Source: a virus
Virus record (IMG/VR): IMGVR_UViG_3300033149_002803
Coordinates: 1-27,203 of that record
Strand: one strand, 5' to 3'
DNA length: 27,203 nucleotides
The notes beneath the pieces are model-generated. The model was not told the origin of the DNA. It was given only the letters and a program-made list of their open reading frames with translations, and did no database searches. The translations under genes and the position numbers were made by a program. The first letter of the stretch is position 1. Each line of letters starts with the position of its first letter. Below are positions 1-6,504 of this stretch, piece after piece.

Positions 1-630
1 CCTTTATTCTGTAACTATTGTGATATGCGTAAGACGTGTCCTGATGGTAGAAAGGCTATTACTAGGAAAGACCAGAAAGAGCTTATTGTATGTACTAGAA
101 GAAAAGAGTTCGCTATGTTAATCAAGGAAGCACATATTAGCGATAGACAAGGGTTAATCAACTATATGCGTAAATTGAGGCAAGTAAATGCCCTTAGAAT
201 AGGAAGGGCAGTATATAAAGAAGCCCTTGCAAACGACGGGATAGATAAGAACTTATCGGTACTAATAGATAAACAGATAGACCATGCTACAAGTGAATAT
301 AAACTACTTACTCCAACAGAAAAGAATCAAGGTAATTTTAGCTTTCATTTAACTACTATACACAATACAGTAGATGCCTTTAATGAGCTTCCAACACAAC
401 TGAAAACATACGTTGTTAAACTAATGCGTGCTAAACTAGAACAATTGAAATCCAATAGTATTACAATACCAACACCCAATAACGATTCCCTTAATACTAA
501 ACCAGATACCATCCCTCATCCTAAACAAGATAATATTCCCAATCCTAACGAGGTTCGAGTAAGCGGGGGAAAGGTCGTTAGCGAGCCAGACAATTCGATT
601 TCAAAAACTATTGTAAAGAAAGAAAACTAA
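1..630 (+). CDS. Cys-rich hypothetical protein, 5' truncated; possible small-terminase-like protein
   Basis: The frame is open from base 1, so the first ATG (25) is probably internal and the gene begins outside the window. The visible N-terminus has a CxxC-x5-C pattern (CNYCDMRKTC) followed by CPDGRK and another Cys about 17 residues later, which could bind one zinc ion. The middle is charged and probably helical. The last 60 residues are low complexity, rich in Pro, Asn and Thr, with repeated variants of 'IPNPN/IPHPK', and look disordered. I do not recognise the family. Its position upstream of the large terminase, with a Cys-rich N-terminus and a flexible tail, would fit a DNA-packaging or small-terminase role, but that is inference from context only. 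The stop at 628-630 is followed by a non-coding gap. Confidence 0.6.
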   Translation, partial: PLFCNYCDMRKTCPDGRKAITRKDQKELIVCTRRKEFAMLIKEAHISDRQGLINYMRKLRQVNALRIGRAVYKEALANDGIDKNLSVLIDKQIDHATSEYKLLTPTEKNQGNFSFHLTTIHNTVDAFNELPTQLKTYVVKLMRAKLEQLKSNSITIPTPNNDSLNTKPDTIPHPKQDNIPNPNEVRVSGGKVVSEPDNSISKTIVKKEN

Positions 631-663
631 TTATTAATATATTAATTTGTTTAAGTACAAGTG

Positions 664-693
664 TTGATTTTTCAACGAATTTTAAAAGATAAT
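664..693 (+). promoter_or_regulatory. Weak sigma-70 promoter candidate
   Basis: TTGATT (664-669), 18-nt spacer, GATAAT (688-693). The matches are 4/6 and 5/6 to consensus. The -35 sits inside a 5-bp hairpin (663-676). Chance matches are common in DNA this AT-rich, so this is tentative. Confidence 0.25.
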
Positions 694-791
694 AAATATG
701 GAGAATACGAATGTAAATATGCCTTACTCCCCCCCTTAGTAATTTATGTCAAGGGTGGGGGTATAAAAAAAGAAGGGTTGCTATCCCCTCG

Positions 792-847
792 CTATTTGCA
801 CTAAAAATTTTGGAATTGCAAATAGGTAGTTGGTAGAAAAATATAAT
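792..847 (+). promoter_or_regulatory. Inverted-repeat operator candidate with TATAAT box
   Basis: CTATTTGCA (792-800) and TGCAAATAG (817-825) are perfect 9-bp inverted arms around a 16-nt AT-rich centre. Sixteen bases after the right arm is an exact TATAAT (842-847). A start site near 854 would give a short leader containing GGAGAT (859-864), 8 nt before the ATG at 873. The only TTG-type -35 (TTGCAA, 816-821) has an overlong 20-nt spacer. This fits an activator-dependent or repressed promoter for the lipoprotein-terminase operon, but regulation itself is inferred. Confidence 0.4.
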
Positions 848-872
848 AAATTTTTTTTGGAGATAGTGGTAT

Positions 873-1001
873 ATGTGGGATGTGAGAGATAAGCGTAAAT
901 TTATGAAAAAATGGGAGGAGTTTAAACGGTATAGTTTGAAGATTTGTAATATAAATAATGAGCAAGAGGTTAATAAAAGTGAAAATAAAAATAATAAGTA
1001 A
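873..1001 (+). CDS. 42-aa charged small protein
   Basis: This short ORF (begins MWDVRDKRKFMKKWEEFKRY) has a good ribosome-binding site, GGAGAT at 859-864, 8 nt before its ATG. It is rich in Lys, Glu, Arg and Asn and has no membrane segment or recognisable domain. Its end overlaps the start of the lipoprotein gene by 23 nt (979-1001), an arrangement that could couple the two genes. It is the first ORF after the TATAAT at 842-847. Function is unknown. It could be a leader ORF that only sets translation of the next gene. Confidence 0.42.
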   Translation: MWDVRDKRKFMKKWEEFKRYSLKICNINNEQEVNKSENKNNK

Positions 1002-1446
1002 GATATGGGTATTGGTATTAGTGGGGTTGCTTTCTGCTTGTGCTACACAAGAGCCTAAAGTAGACGGATGGAGTTTTATAGTACAAGATAAAAGAGAAGT
1101 AGTAAATATACGTTTAGGTATATTGTTTTTTGATTTTGATGAAAGCAATATAAAAACTAGTACGAAAGAAAATTTAGATAAAATTGTTACTTTGCTTTTG
1201 AGTAATGATTTTTTTGATATTGAAATACATGGGCATTGTGATAATAGGGGAACTGATGAGTATAATATGATTCTTGGAGGTAAGCGTGCTAGTGTCGTAG
1301 CTAATTATTTATTGGCTTGTGGAATAAATGCGAAAGATATAAGAGTTATTTCACATGGTGCGAAACAGTCGTTTAGTAATTTCCATTGGCAAAATCGCAG
1401 AGTTGAGATTATAGCAAAAACGAGAAATGCAATTAAAGGAACTTGA
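979..1446 (+). CDS. Pal-like (OmpA-family) outer-membrane lipoprotein
   Basis: Starting at GTG 979, the protein has a short basic N-terminus, a hydrophobic stretch and a lipobox LLSAC with the lipidated Cys at residue 21. The mature part is an OmpA C-terminal peptidoglycan-binding domain: FFDFDESNIK, then GHCDNRGTDEYN (matching the classic GHTDNRGTDEYN with the diaminopimelate-binding Asp), KRASVVANYL with the conserved Arg, and a final NRRVEI. This is the architecture and size of Pal, the Tol-Pal lipoprotein that ties the outer membrane to peptidoglycan. I chose GTG 979 because AGAGG lies 9 nt upstream and the signal peptide becomes ideal. An in-frame ATG at 958 lacks a good ribosome-binding site. 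The 3' end overlaps the terminase start by 20 nt. In a phage it may modify the host envelope, interfere with Tol-Pal, or act at lysis. Which of these is unknown. Confidence 0.85.
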   Translation: MKIKIISKIWVLVLVGLLSACATQEPKVDGWSFIVQDKREVVNIRLGILFFDFDESNIKTSTKENLDKIVTLLLSNDFFDIEIHGHCDNRGTDEYNMILGGKRASVVANYLLACGINAKDIRVISHGAKQSFSNFHWQNRRVEIIAKTRNAIKGT

Positions 1447-3046
1447 ACAGAACGTAAGTAACGTAGAAAATATAATTAACAGTTTAGAATCTGTAGAAGA
1501 TTTAGAACAGTTGCTTTGGAATATAGAGCATCCTGATTTAGATTTTCCAGAGGTAGGACTGGTTGAGTTTGTTTTGTCTGATAAGTATTTAGATTGTAAA
1601 GATGAAATATACGATAGTTGTTTAAATGATTTAAAGTCAATGGAAAAAGGCGGGCAGAAAAGAATTATATTAGAAGGAGCTCCTGGTTGTGGTAAATCTT
1701 TTGTTTCTTCATGTCTGATTTCTTATACATTAGCACGAACATTATCTTTAAGGAGTCCTCAAAAAACATTTGGTATGGCTAGAGGAACTTTTATATGTGC
1801 TATGAATATGGGAGTAAATGAAATAAATGCTAGGAATGTTATATTTAATGATGTAAAAGCAAGGATAGATAATTCTCCGTGGTTTCAAAAGTTTTTTCCT
1901 CCTGACCCTGAAATAAAATCTGCACTTAGATTTAGTAAGAATGTAGGGCTTATTCCTGGTAACAGTAAGATGACATTTCCTTTAGGATTTAATGTATTTT
2001 GTGCAGTTATGGATGATTGTGCTTGGTATCAAGATACAGATGAAAAAGATATAGCGAAAGAAATGTATGAACAATTAGATAAGAGAATATCAAGGCGTTA
2101 TCCTACTTGTCCATGGGCTTATTTGATTATGGTTAGCAATCCTTCTTATAATAACAAGTTTATTGAAAAAATGCAAGAAAGGGCTTTTGCAGAACCTAAT
2201 AAATATTGGGCTATGCGTAGAAAGATATGGGATGCGAAACCTTTTATGTATTGTGGAAAGACATTCGAATATAATGGCAGACAAATTCCTATAGAGCATA
2301 AAGATGATTACGAAAAAGACCCTGTATCTGCTGAAAGGGATTTAGAGGCTAAGCCATCCGCTTCTTTAATGCCATTTTTTAAGTCTATGATTCCAGTATA
2401 TCAATCTCTAAATAAAGCCGTTAAAAATCCAGTAGAGGGAAAAGATTTTAATAGAATATCGGAATCTTTTAAGCCAATAGATGTTAATTATTTTATACAT
2501 TTAGATTTAGCCGTTAATAAATGTAGTGCGGCTCTTGCTATGAGTAGATGGCTTTCTACAAATAAGATACGAGTTGAATTAATAATGAGGTTTGACCCTA
2601 AACAGCTTGGTGGGGAAATTAATTTTGAAGATATTAGAGAATATATTTATTTACTTAAGGATATGAAGTTTAATATTAGAAGATTGACGGCAGATGGTTT
2701 TAATTGTTTAGGCGGTAATACTGAAATTCCTTTGTTAAATGGCAATGTAAAGAAAATTAAAGATATTAAAGCAGGGGATTATGTTTATAGTTTGAATAAT
2801 AATCAAGAAATAGTAGCCGGTAGGGTAAAATCAGATGCTAAAATGACTGGAATGAAAAGGATAATCAGAATTACTTTAGATAATGGACAAGTTATTGATT
2901 GTTCTGAAGAACATCCATTTTTAATGCGAGATAATATTTATAAAAGGGCTAATGATTTAAACATTGATGATAGTTTAATGCCTCTATATAAAAAGACAGG
3001 TAAGACAAATGAATATTTTAAGGAAAGGTTTAATAGTTTATCATAA
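1427..3046 (+). CDS. terL: Terminase large subunit, N-terminal part plus intein N-terminal fragment
   Basis: This part carries the packaging ATPase and the start of the nuclease. The Walker A loop is GAPGCGKS (residues 84-91), Walker B ends in D196-D197 (most families have Asp-Glu) and the coupling motif is MVSNPS (235-240). The RNase H-like nuclease begins at HLDLA (D360) and TADGFN (D423). After N426 the terminase stops and an intein begins at C427 (CLGGNTEIPLLNG). Intein block B is visible in CSEEHPF, with its key His. The ORF ends at 3046 inside the intein, before its endonuclease and C-terminal blocks, which are in a +1 frame from 3009. Without protein trans-splicing or frame repair this product lacks the last nuclease Asp. 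The extein pieces sum to 540 residues, a normal length for a large terminase. Confidence 0.9.
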   Translation: MQLKELEQNVSNVENIINSLESVEDLEQLLWNIEHPDLDFPEVGLVEFVLSDKYLDCKDEIYDSCLNDLKSMEKGGQKRIILEGAPGCGKSFVSSCLISYTLARTLSLRSPQKTFGMARGTFICAMNMGVNEINARNVIFNDVKARIDNSPWFQKFFPPDPEIKSALRFSKNVGLIPGNSKMTFPLGFNVFCAVMDDCAWYQDTDEKDIAKEMYEQLDKRISRRYPTCPWAYLIMVSNPSYNNKFIEKMQERAFAEPNKYWAMRRKIWDAKPFMYCGKTFEYNGRQIPIEHKDDYEKDPVSAERDLEAKPSASLMPFFKSMIPVYQSLNKAVKNPVEGKDFNRISESFKPIDVNYFIHLDLAVNKCSAALAMSRWLSTNKIRVELIMRFDPKQLGGEINFEDIREYIYLLKDMKFNIRRLTADGFNCLGGNTEIPLLNGNVKKIKDIKAGDYVYSLNNNQEIVAGRVKSDAKMTGMKRIIRITLDNGQVIDCSEEHPFLMRDNIYKRANDLNIDDSLMPLYKKTGKTNEYFKERFNSLS

Positions 3047-3620
3047 AAACGGTAATAAAAAAGATAATTGTCCTACTAATTTAATGTCTGTGACCCATAC
3101 AGAACATAGTAAATTACATAGAGATTTAGGTAGATATGCTTGTAGAATTATGCGTGCAAAATTAAGAAATATGCCTAAATCTATTAAAATAAAGAATGAA
3201 AAATTTTTAATGAATTCTAAGATTTATCATATGTCAATTTTTAAAAATAAACATATAGAGGCAGGTAAAAAAAGTTGGATTACTAAAACAAAGATGGGGC
3301 AAGAGTGTCCATTGGTACAATGGAGAAAAGATAATTCTGTTAAATATTTTCAATATATGAAAGAAGTATGGAGTAGAAAGGGATATAAAGAAAGATTATC
3401 CAATAAAATATCAAAATCTATAAAAAGTTTATGGAATAACGAGGAATATAGAAAAAAAATGTCAGAAGTTCATAAAGGTAAAATTCCATGGAATAAAGGA
3501 AAAGTTTTAAATCATAAAATTATTAACATAGAGCGATTGCCTATTTATATTGAAATGTATGATTTTGAGGTTGAAAAATATCATAATTTTGCATTACAAG
3601 CTGGTATTTTTGTTCATAAT
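2705..3620 (+). mobile_element. Intein with HNH/NUMOD3 endonuclease region, reading frame broken
   Basis: Splice ends are intact: Cys1 (2705-2707) after DGFN, block B CSEEHPF, a C-terminal block with IEMYDFEVEKYHNF, and AGIFVHN ending at 3620, followed by Ser+1 (3621). Between them is an HNH motif (YHKNGNKKDN, then TNL, then TEHSKLH) and NUMOD3-like segments (LWNNEEYRKKMSE, GKIPWNKGK) typical of homing endonucleases. The element is 916 nt, that is 305 codons plus one base, so the halves are in different frames. The N-half closes at 3046 and the C-half can start at ATG 3009. The usual upstream His-Arg segment of such HNH domains is not visible, which suggests a small deletion and an impaired endonuclease. 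The insertion point is the catalytic nuclease motif of the terminase. Confidence 0.88.
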
Positions 3621-3965
3621 TCTGTAGATTTTCTCCAGATAATGAAACGTAGAGGCATTACTGATTGTGATACGCTTTCATTAGATAGAACAGACGTACC
3701 TTATACTACATTTGGTTCAAAAGTATTAGAGGGATTAGTAGAATTTCCGTGGGTAAATATAGATAATGCCAGGGTTTTTGAATCGCCACAAAGTCCAGAG
3801 GAATGGTTTATAAAAGAAGCTAAGACATTAGAAAGGGCTGGAAACAAAATTATAAAACCACCTAAAGGGAGTAAAGATGTTATAGATGCTGTATGTGGTA
3901 GCGTATATAATGCTGTAGAAGTTGGAAATAAAAAAGCTAGAAAATTTTCTGTTAAAATTGTTTAA
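3009..3965 (+). CDS. terL: Intein C-terminal fragment (HNH region) plus terminase C-terminal part
   Basis: The first 204 residues are the HNH/NUMOD3 endonuclease region and the intein C-terminus, ending in VHN. The last 114 residues resume the terminase from Ser+1 (SVDFLQIMKRRG) and include the third nuclease acidic motif, GSKDVIDAVCGSVYNAV. The frame is +1 relative to the N-terminal ORF and overlaps it by 38 nt. The frame is open back to 2979, so the ATG at 3009 is the first usable start. AGG at 2998-3000 lies 8 nt upstream, a modest but acceptable ribosome-binding site, so separate translation is plausible. Alternatives are a pseudogenised intein or a one-base error in the assembly. The terminase motifs on both sides look undamaged, which argues that the packaged product is still needed. 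Confidence 0.85.
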   Translation: MNILRKGLIVYHKNGNKKDNCPTNLMSVTHTEHSKLHRDLGRYACRIMRAKLRNMPKSIKIKNEKFLMNSKIYHMSIFKNKHIEAGKKSWITKTKMGQECPLVQWRKDNSVKYFQYMKEVWSRKGYKERLSNKISKSIKSLWNNEEYRKKMSEVHKGKIPWNKGKVLNHKIINIERLPIYIEMYDFEVEKYHNFALQAGIFVHNSVDFLQIMKRRGITDCDTLSLDRTDVPYTTFGSKVLEGLVEFPWVNIDNARVFESPQSPEEWFIKEAKTLERAGNKIIKPPKGSKDVIDAVCGSVYNAVEVGNKKARKFSVKIV

Positions 3966-3976
3966 GAGGTTTTAAA

Positions 3977-5614
3977 ATGGATAATAAAGAACAGCATAAA
4001 ATAGATAGAAGTAAAAAAGTTAGAGCTTATATTACTAAGGGTTTCGATGGACAGACAAGAGTTATTCCTGAAACCGAATTAGAGAAATATAGAGTTGCTA
4101 GGAATAAAGAAACAAATTTAAGTTCACAACAGTTAATGCAATCTGATTATATTATGGATTATACTGGCGAGAATTTAATTAAAGCTCCCTATAATTTATC
4201 TTATTTATGGCGATTTATGGAATTATGTACAGAACATTCTGCTTGTGTTAGACAAAAAGCTAGTGATGTATGTGGTTTAGGGTGGAAAATAGTAAAACGT
4301 AAAGGTATTAAAGATGCAAATATAGAAGAAAAAAACAAATTAGAAGCGTTTTTCGATTTTGGGAATCCCGACGAAACTTTTACAGAAATAATAGAGAAAG
4401 TCTGGATTGATTATGAATCTATGGCAAATGCTTATTTAGAAGTTATTAGAAATCCTAATACTGGTGAGCCTGCGGCTTTATATCATATTCCTGCACAGAC
4501 TATTAAATGCGGAAAAATGAAAGATATTTTTATACAAATACGAGGTTTTAATAAAAAAATATTTAGAAGATTTAATACAGGAGATAGAGTTACTAAAGCA
4601 TGGGCAAAGACTAAGATATATGGTGAATTATTAAAAGCAAAAAGTAATAAAAAGCTTAGTGACCCAAATTTTTTACTTGGATGGGATTTTGAAAAAGCGA
4701 CTTCTGAATTAATACAAATTAAAAATTATTCTTCGAGAAGTTCTTATTACGGTATTCCAGAATGGATAGCTTCACTTGGTGCTATACTCGGGAATGTGCA
4801 ATGTAGAGATTATAATTTGAAATTTTTTGATAATAACGGTGTACCTCATTATGCGATTATTATTAAGGGTGCTGATTTAGACCCTGATATGGAAAAAGTT
4901 ATTGCTACATATTTTAGTCAAGAAATTAGAGGAGATGCACATAAAACATTAATTATACCTATTAACAGTCAAGAGGTAGAGGTTACATTTGAAAAACTTT
5001 CTACGGACATTAAAGATGCTTCTTTTAGAATGTATAGACAGGATAATAGAGATGAGATTATAAGAGCACACAGAGTGCCTTTTTCTAGGGTTAATGTAGC
5101 AATTCCTGGCAAACTTGGGGGTGGTGGAGTTTCTAGGGAAGAATCTGAAACATACAAAAAATCTATTATAGCTCCTAAACAATTAGTTCTTGAACATAGA
5201 ATTAATGAGAAAATTATTAAACGTGGTTTTGGTATTAATAGTTGGATTCTTAAATTTAACAAGTTAGATGCTACAGATGTAGAAACCGATATGAGAATAG
5301 ATACTGCTTATGTAAAAAGCGGTATTAAGTCTATTAATGAGGCGAGAGAAAATTGTGGATTAGAACCTGTTGAAGGTGGTGATAGAGTTTTTATTAATAC
5401 TGCTACTGGAATGGTATTTTTAGATGAAATGGAAAGTATGTTAAGCGGACAGGCAATAGGTACACAAGCACAGCAAGAACAAAATCAAGTTACAGAAAAA
5501 GCATTGCAAGGATTACATGTTACATTACAGAAATTACTTGACGATAGAGAAGAATATAAAAAATCTACTCAAGGTTTAGTTGGAAAACTTATAAATAAAA
5601 TATTAAATAAATGA
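3977..5614 (+). CDS. Portal protein
   Basis: The portal forms the dodecameric ring at the head vertex through which the terminase packs DNA and to which the neck binds. At 545 residues it has the layout of the PBSX-type portal family. The core contains EHSACVRQKASDVCGLGW, the ESMANAYLEVIRNPNTGEP segment, YGIPEWIASLGAI, and the later EIIRAHRVPFSRV and GGGGVSREESE segments. The clip and wing region is followed by a helical C-terminus that is Gln-rich from about residue 500 and probably flexible. AGAGG lies upstream of the ATG. The gene follows the terminase C-fragment by 11 nt and overlaps the next gene by ATGA, as expected for a terminase-portal-head block. Confidence 0.92.
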   Translation: MDNKEQHKIDRSKKVRAYITKGFDGQTRVIPETELEKYRVARNKETNLSSQQLMQSDYIMDYTGENLIKAPYNLSYLWRFMELCTEHSACVRQKASDVCGLGWKIVKRKGIKDANIEEKNKLEAFFDFGNPDETFTEIIEKVWIDYESMANAYLEVIRNPNTGEPAALYHIPAQTIKCGKMKDIFIQIRGFNKKIFRRFNTGDRVTKAWAKTKIYGELLKAKSNKKLSDPNFLLGWDFEKATSELIQIKNYSSRSSYYGIPEWIASLGAILGNVQCRDYNLKFFDNNGVPHYAIIIKGADLDPDMEKVIATYFSQEIRGDAHKTLIIPINSQEVEVTFEKLSTDIKDASFRMYRQDNRDEIIRAHRVPFSRVNVAIPGKLGGGGVSREESETYKKSIIAPKQLVLEHRINEKIIKRGFGINSWILKFNKLDATDVETDMRIDTAYVKSGIKSINEARENCGLEPVEGGDRVFINTATGMVFLDEMESMLSGQAIGTQAQQEQNQVTEKALQGLHVTLQKLLDDREEYKKSTQGLVGKLINKILNK

Positions 5615-6486
5615 TAACTATAGAAAAACATAAACAAGCGATAGAGATTGTAAAGAATACTTTACATTTGTTAAAAGTATCTTCTAAACAGTTGCGTATA
5701 GAGAAAAAGTTTGAATCACAATTAAGAGTTGTTTTTAATAAGCAAGAAAAAGAATTTTGGAGATTAGAAAAACGAGGTAGATGGTTAGAAAAATGTTATA
5801 TAAAAGCTCAACAAGATTTATCTAAAATTAAAAAGATGGGCATATCAGATAATCCTACTGAAAGAATAGGGTTCATTTCTAAAATGACAAAAGAATGGCG
5901 TAATAGTATAGATAATGATAATAACTTAGAAGAAGTTATATATAGTAATTATAAAGAAGGATATAATTTAGGTGGGCAGAAGGTTTTGACTGAATTTGCT
6001 ATACAAGCGAATTTTAATTTAAGGGCTTTAAATGTTTTAGATGCTTTAGGTAAAAAAGCTCATTTAGTGGGTAAGGAAATAAATGACGTTAGTTGGGATT
6101 TACTTAATAATAAGATTGCTGATAGTTTTTGGAAAGAAGGGAATGGAATAGAACAAGTTACAGCAGATATAAAGGGAATGTATAAAGAAACCTATTATCA
6201 TAGAGGTAGGAATATAGCAAGGACTGAAACTGGTTATGCTGTAAGTGAAGCTAGTTATCAATCTTATAAAAAGGCAAATGTACCTATGTTAGAATGGATA
6301 GCTGAAATAGATGCTTGTAAATTATGTTCTCCTTTAAGAGGGCAAAAAGTAAAAACTGGAGAATATTTTGATAATGGTTTGGGGTGGAGAGGGAAAAGAC
6401 CTTTAGTTCATCCTAGTTGTAAATGTGATATTGTTGGATATGTATCAGATGATTTTATTCCTAGTAAATACTGGGATGGAAAATAA
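5611..6486 (+). CDS. Phage head morphogenesis protein, Mu F / SPP1 gp7-like
   Basis: The C-terminal third carries the family signature: RNIARTETGYAVSEASY, then LEWIAEIDACKLCSPLRGQ, and near the end HPSCKCDIVGY. The paired Cys and His residues are the usual conserved, possibly metal-binding, positions of the Mu F-like domain. The N-terminal part is charged and helical. These minor head proteins are found with the portal and are packaged in small numbers. In SPP1, gp7 is associated with DNA ejection. The start overlaps the portal stop (ATGA), so translation is probably coupled. No C-terminal effector or toxin domain is fused to it, unlike some members. Confidence 0.88.
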   Translation: MITIEKHKQAIEIVKNTLHLLKVSSKQLRIEKKFESQLRVVFNKQEKEFWRLEKRGRWLEKCYIKAQQDLSKIKKMGISDNPTERIGFISKMTKEWRNSIDNDNNLEEVIYSNYKEGYNLGGQKVLTEFAIQANFNLRALNVLDALGKKAHLVGKEINDVSWDLLNNKIADSFWKEGNGIEQVTADIKGMYKETYYHRGRNIARTETGYAVSEASYQSYKKANVPMLEWIAEIDACKLCSPLRGQKVKTGEYFDNGLGWRGKRPLVHPSCKCDIVGYVSDDFIPSKYWDGK

Positions 6487-6504
6487 CTTAAGGGGGCTAT
6501 AATT

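Larger units (their letters stand above)
631..872 (+). other. Non-coding gap with promoter-like, hairpin and operator-like elements
   Basis: No convincing gene lies here. Features seen in order: a small inverted repeat GTTGA-TTTT-TCAAC (663-676) overlapping a possible -35; a GC-rich imperfect hairpin (729-737 with 751-761, one bulged T) that stands out in this AT-rich DNA and is followed by A's rather than a T-run; a perfect 9-bp inverted repeat (792-800 / 817-825); and TATAAT at 842-847. It is the longest gene-free stretch in the window and lies between the Cys-rich gene and the terminase operon. A regulatory region is likely. A packaging-initiation site is possible but unsupported. Confidence 0.55.

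Noticed and set aside
550-600. tRNA-like T-arm sequence GGTTCGAGT
   Set aside because: No acceptor stem or anticodon arm can be drawn around it, and it lies inside an open coding frame.
729-765. Intrinsic terminator
   Set aside because: The GC hairpin is followed by TATAAAAAAAG on the + strand, with no T-run, and the opposite strand has no T-run after the stem either.
801-1148. Minus-strand ORF opposite the lipoprotein gene
   Set aside because: It lies opposite a gene with clear OmpA motifs and covers the regulatory gap; the translation is low complexity.
2990-3046. Programmed +1 frameshift joining the two terminase-intein ORFs
   Set aside because: The frame change needed is +1. No known +1 signal (such as CTT-TGA or CTT-AGG-C) is present, and the stop at 3044-3046 follows TCA, which is not slippery.
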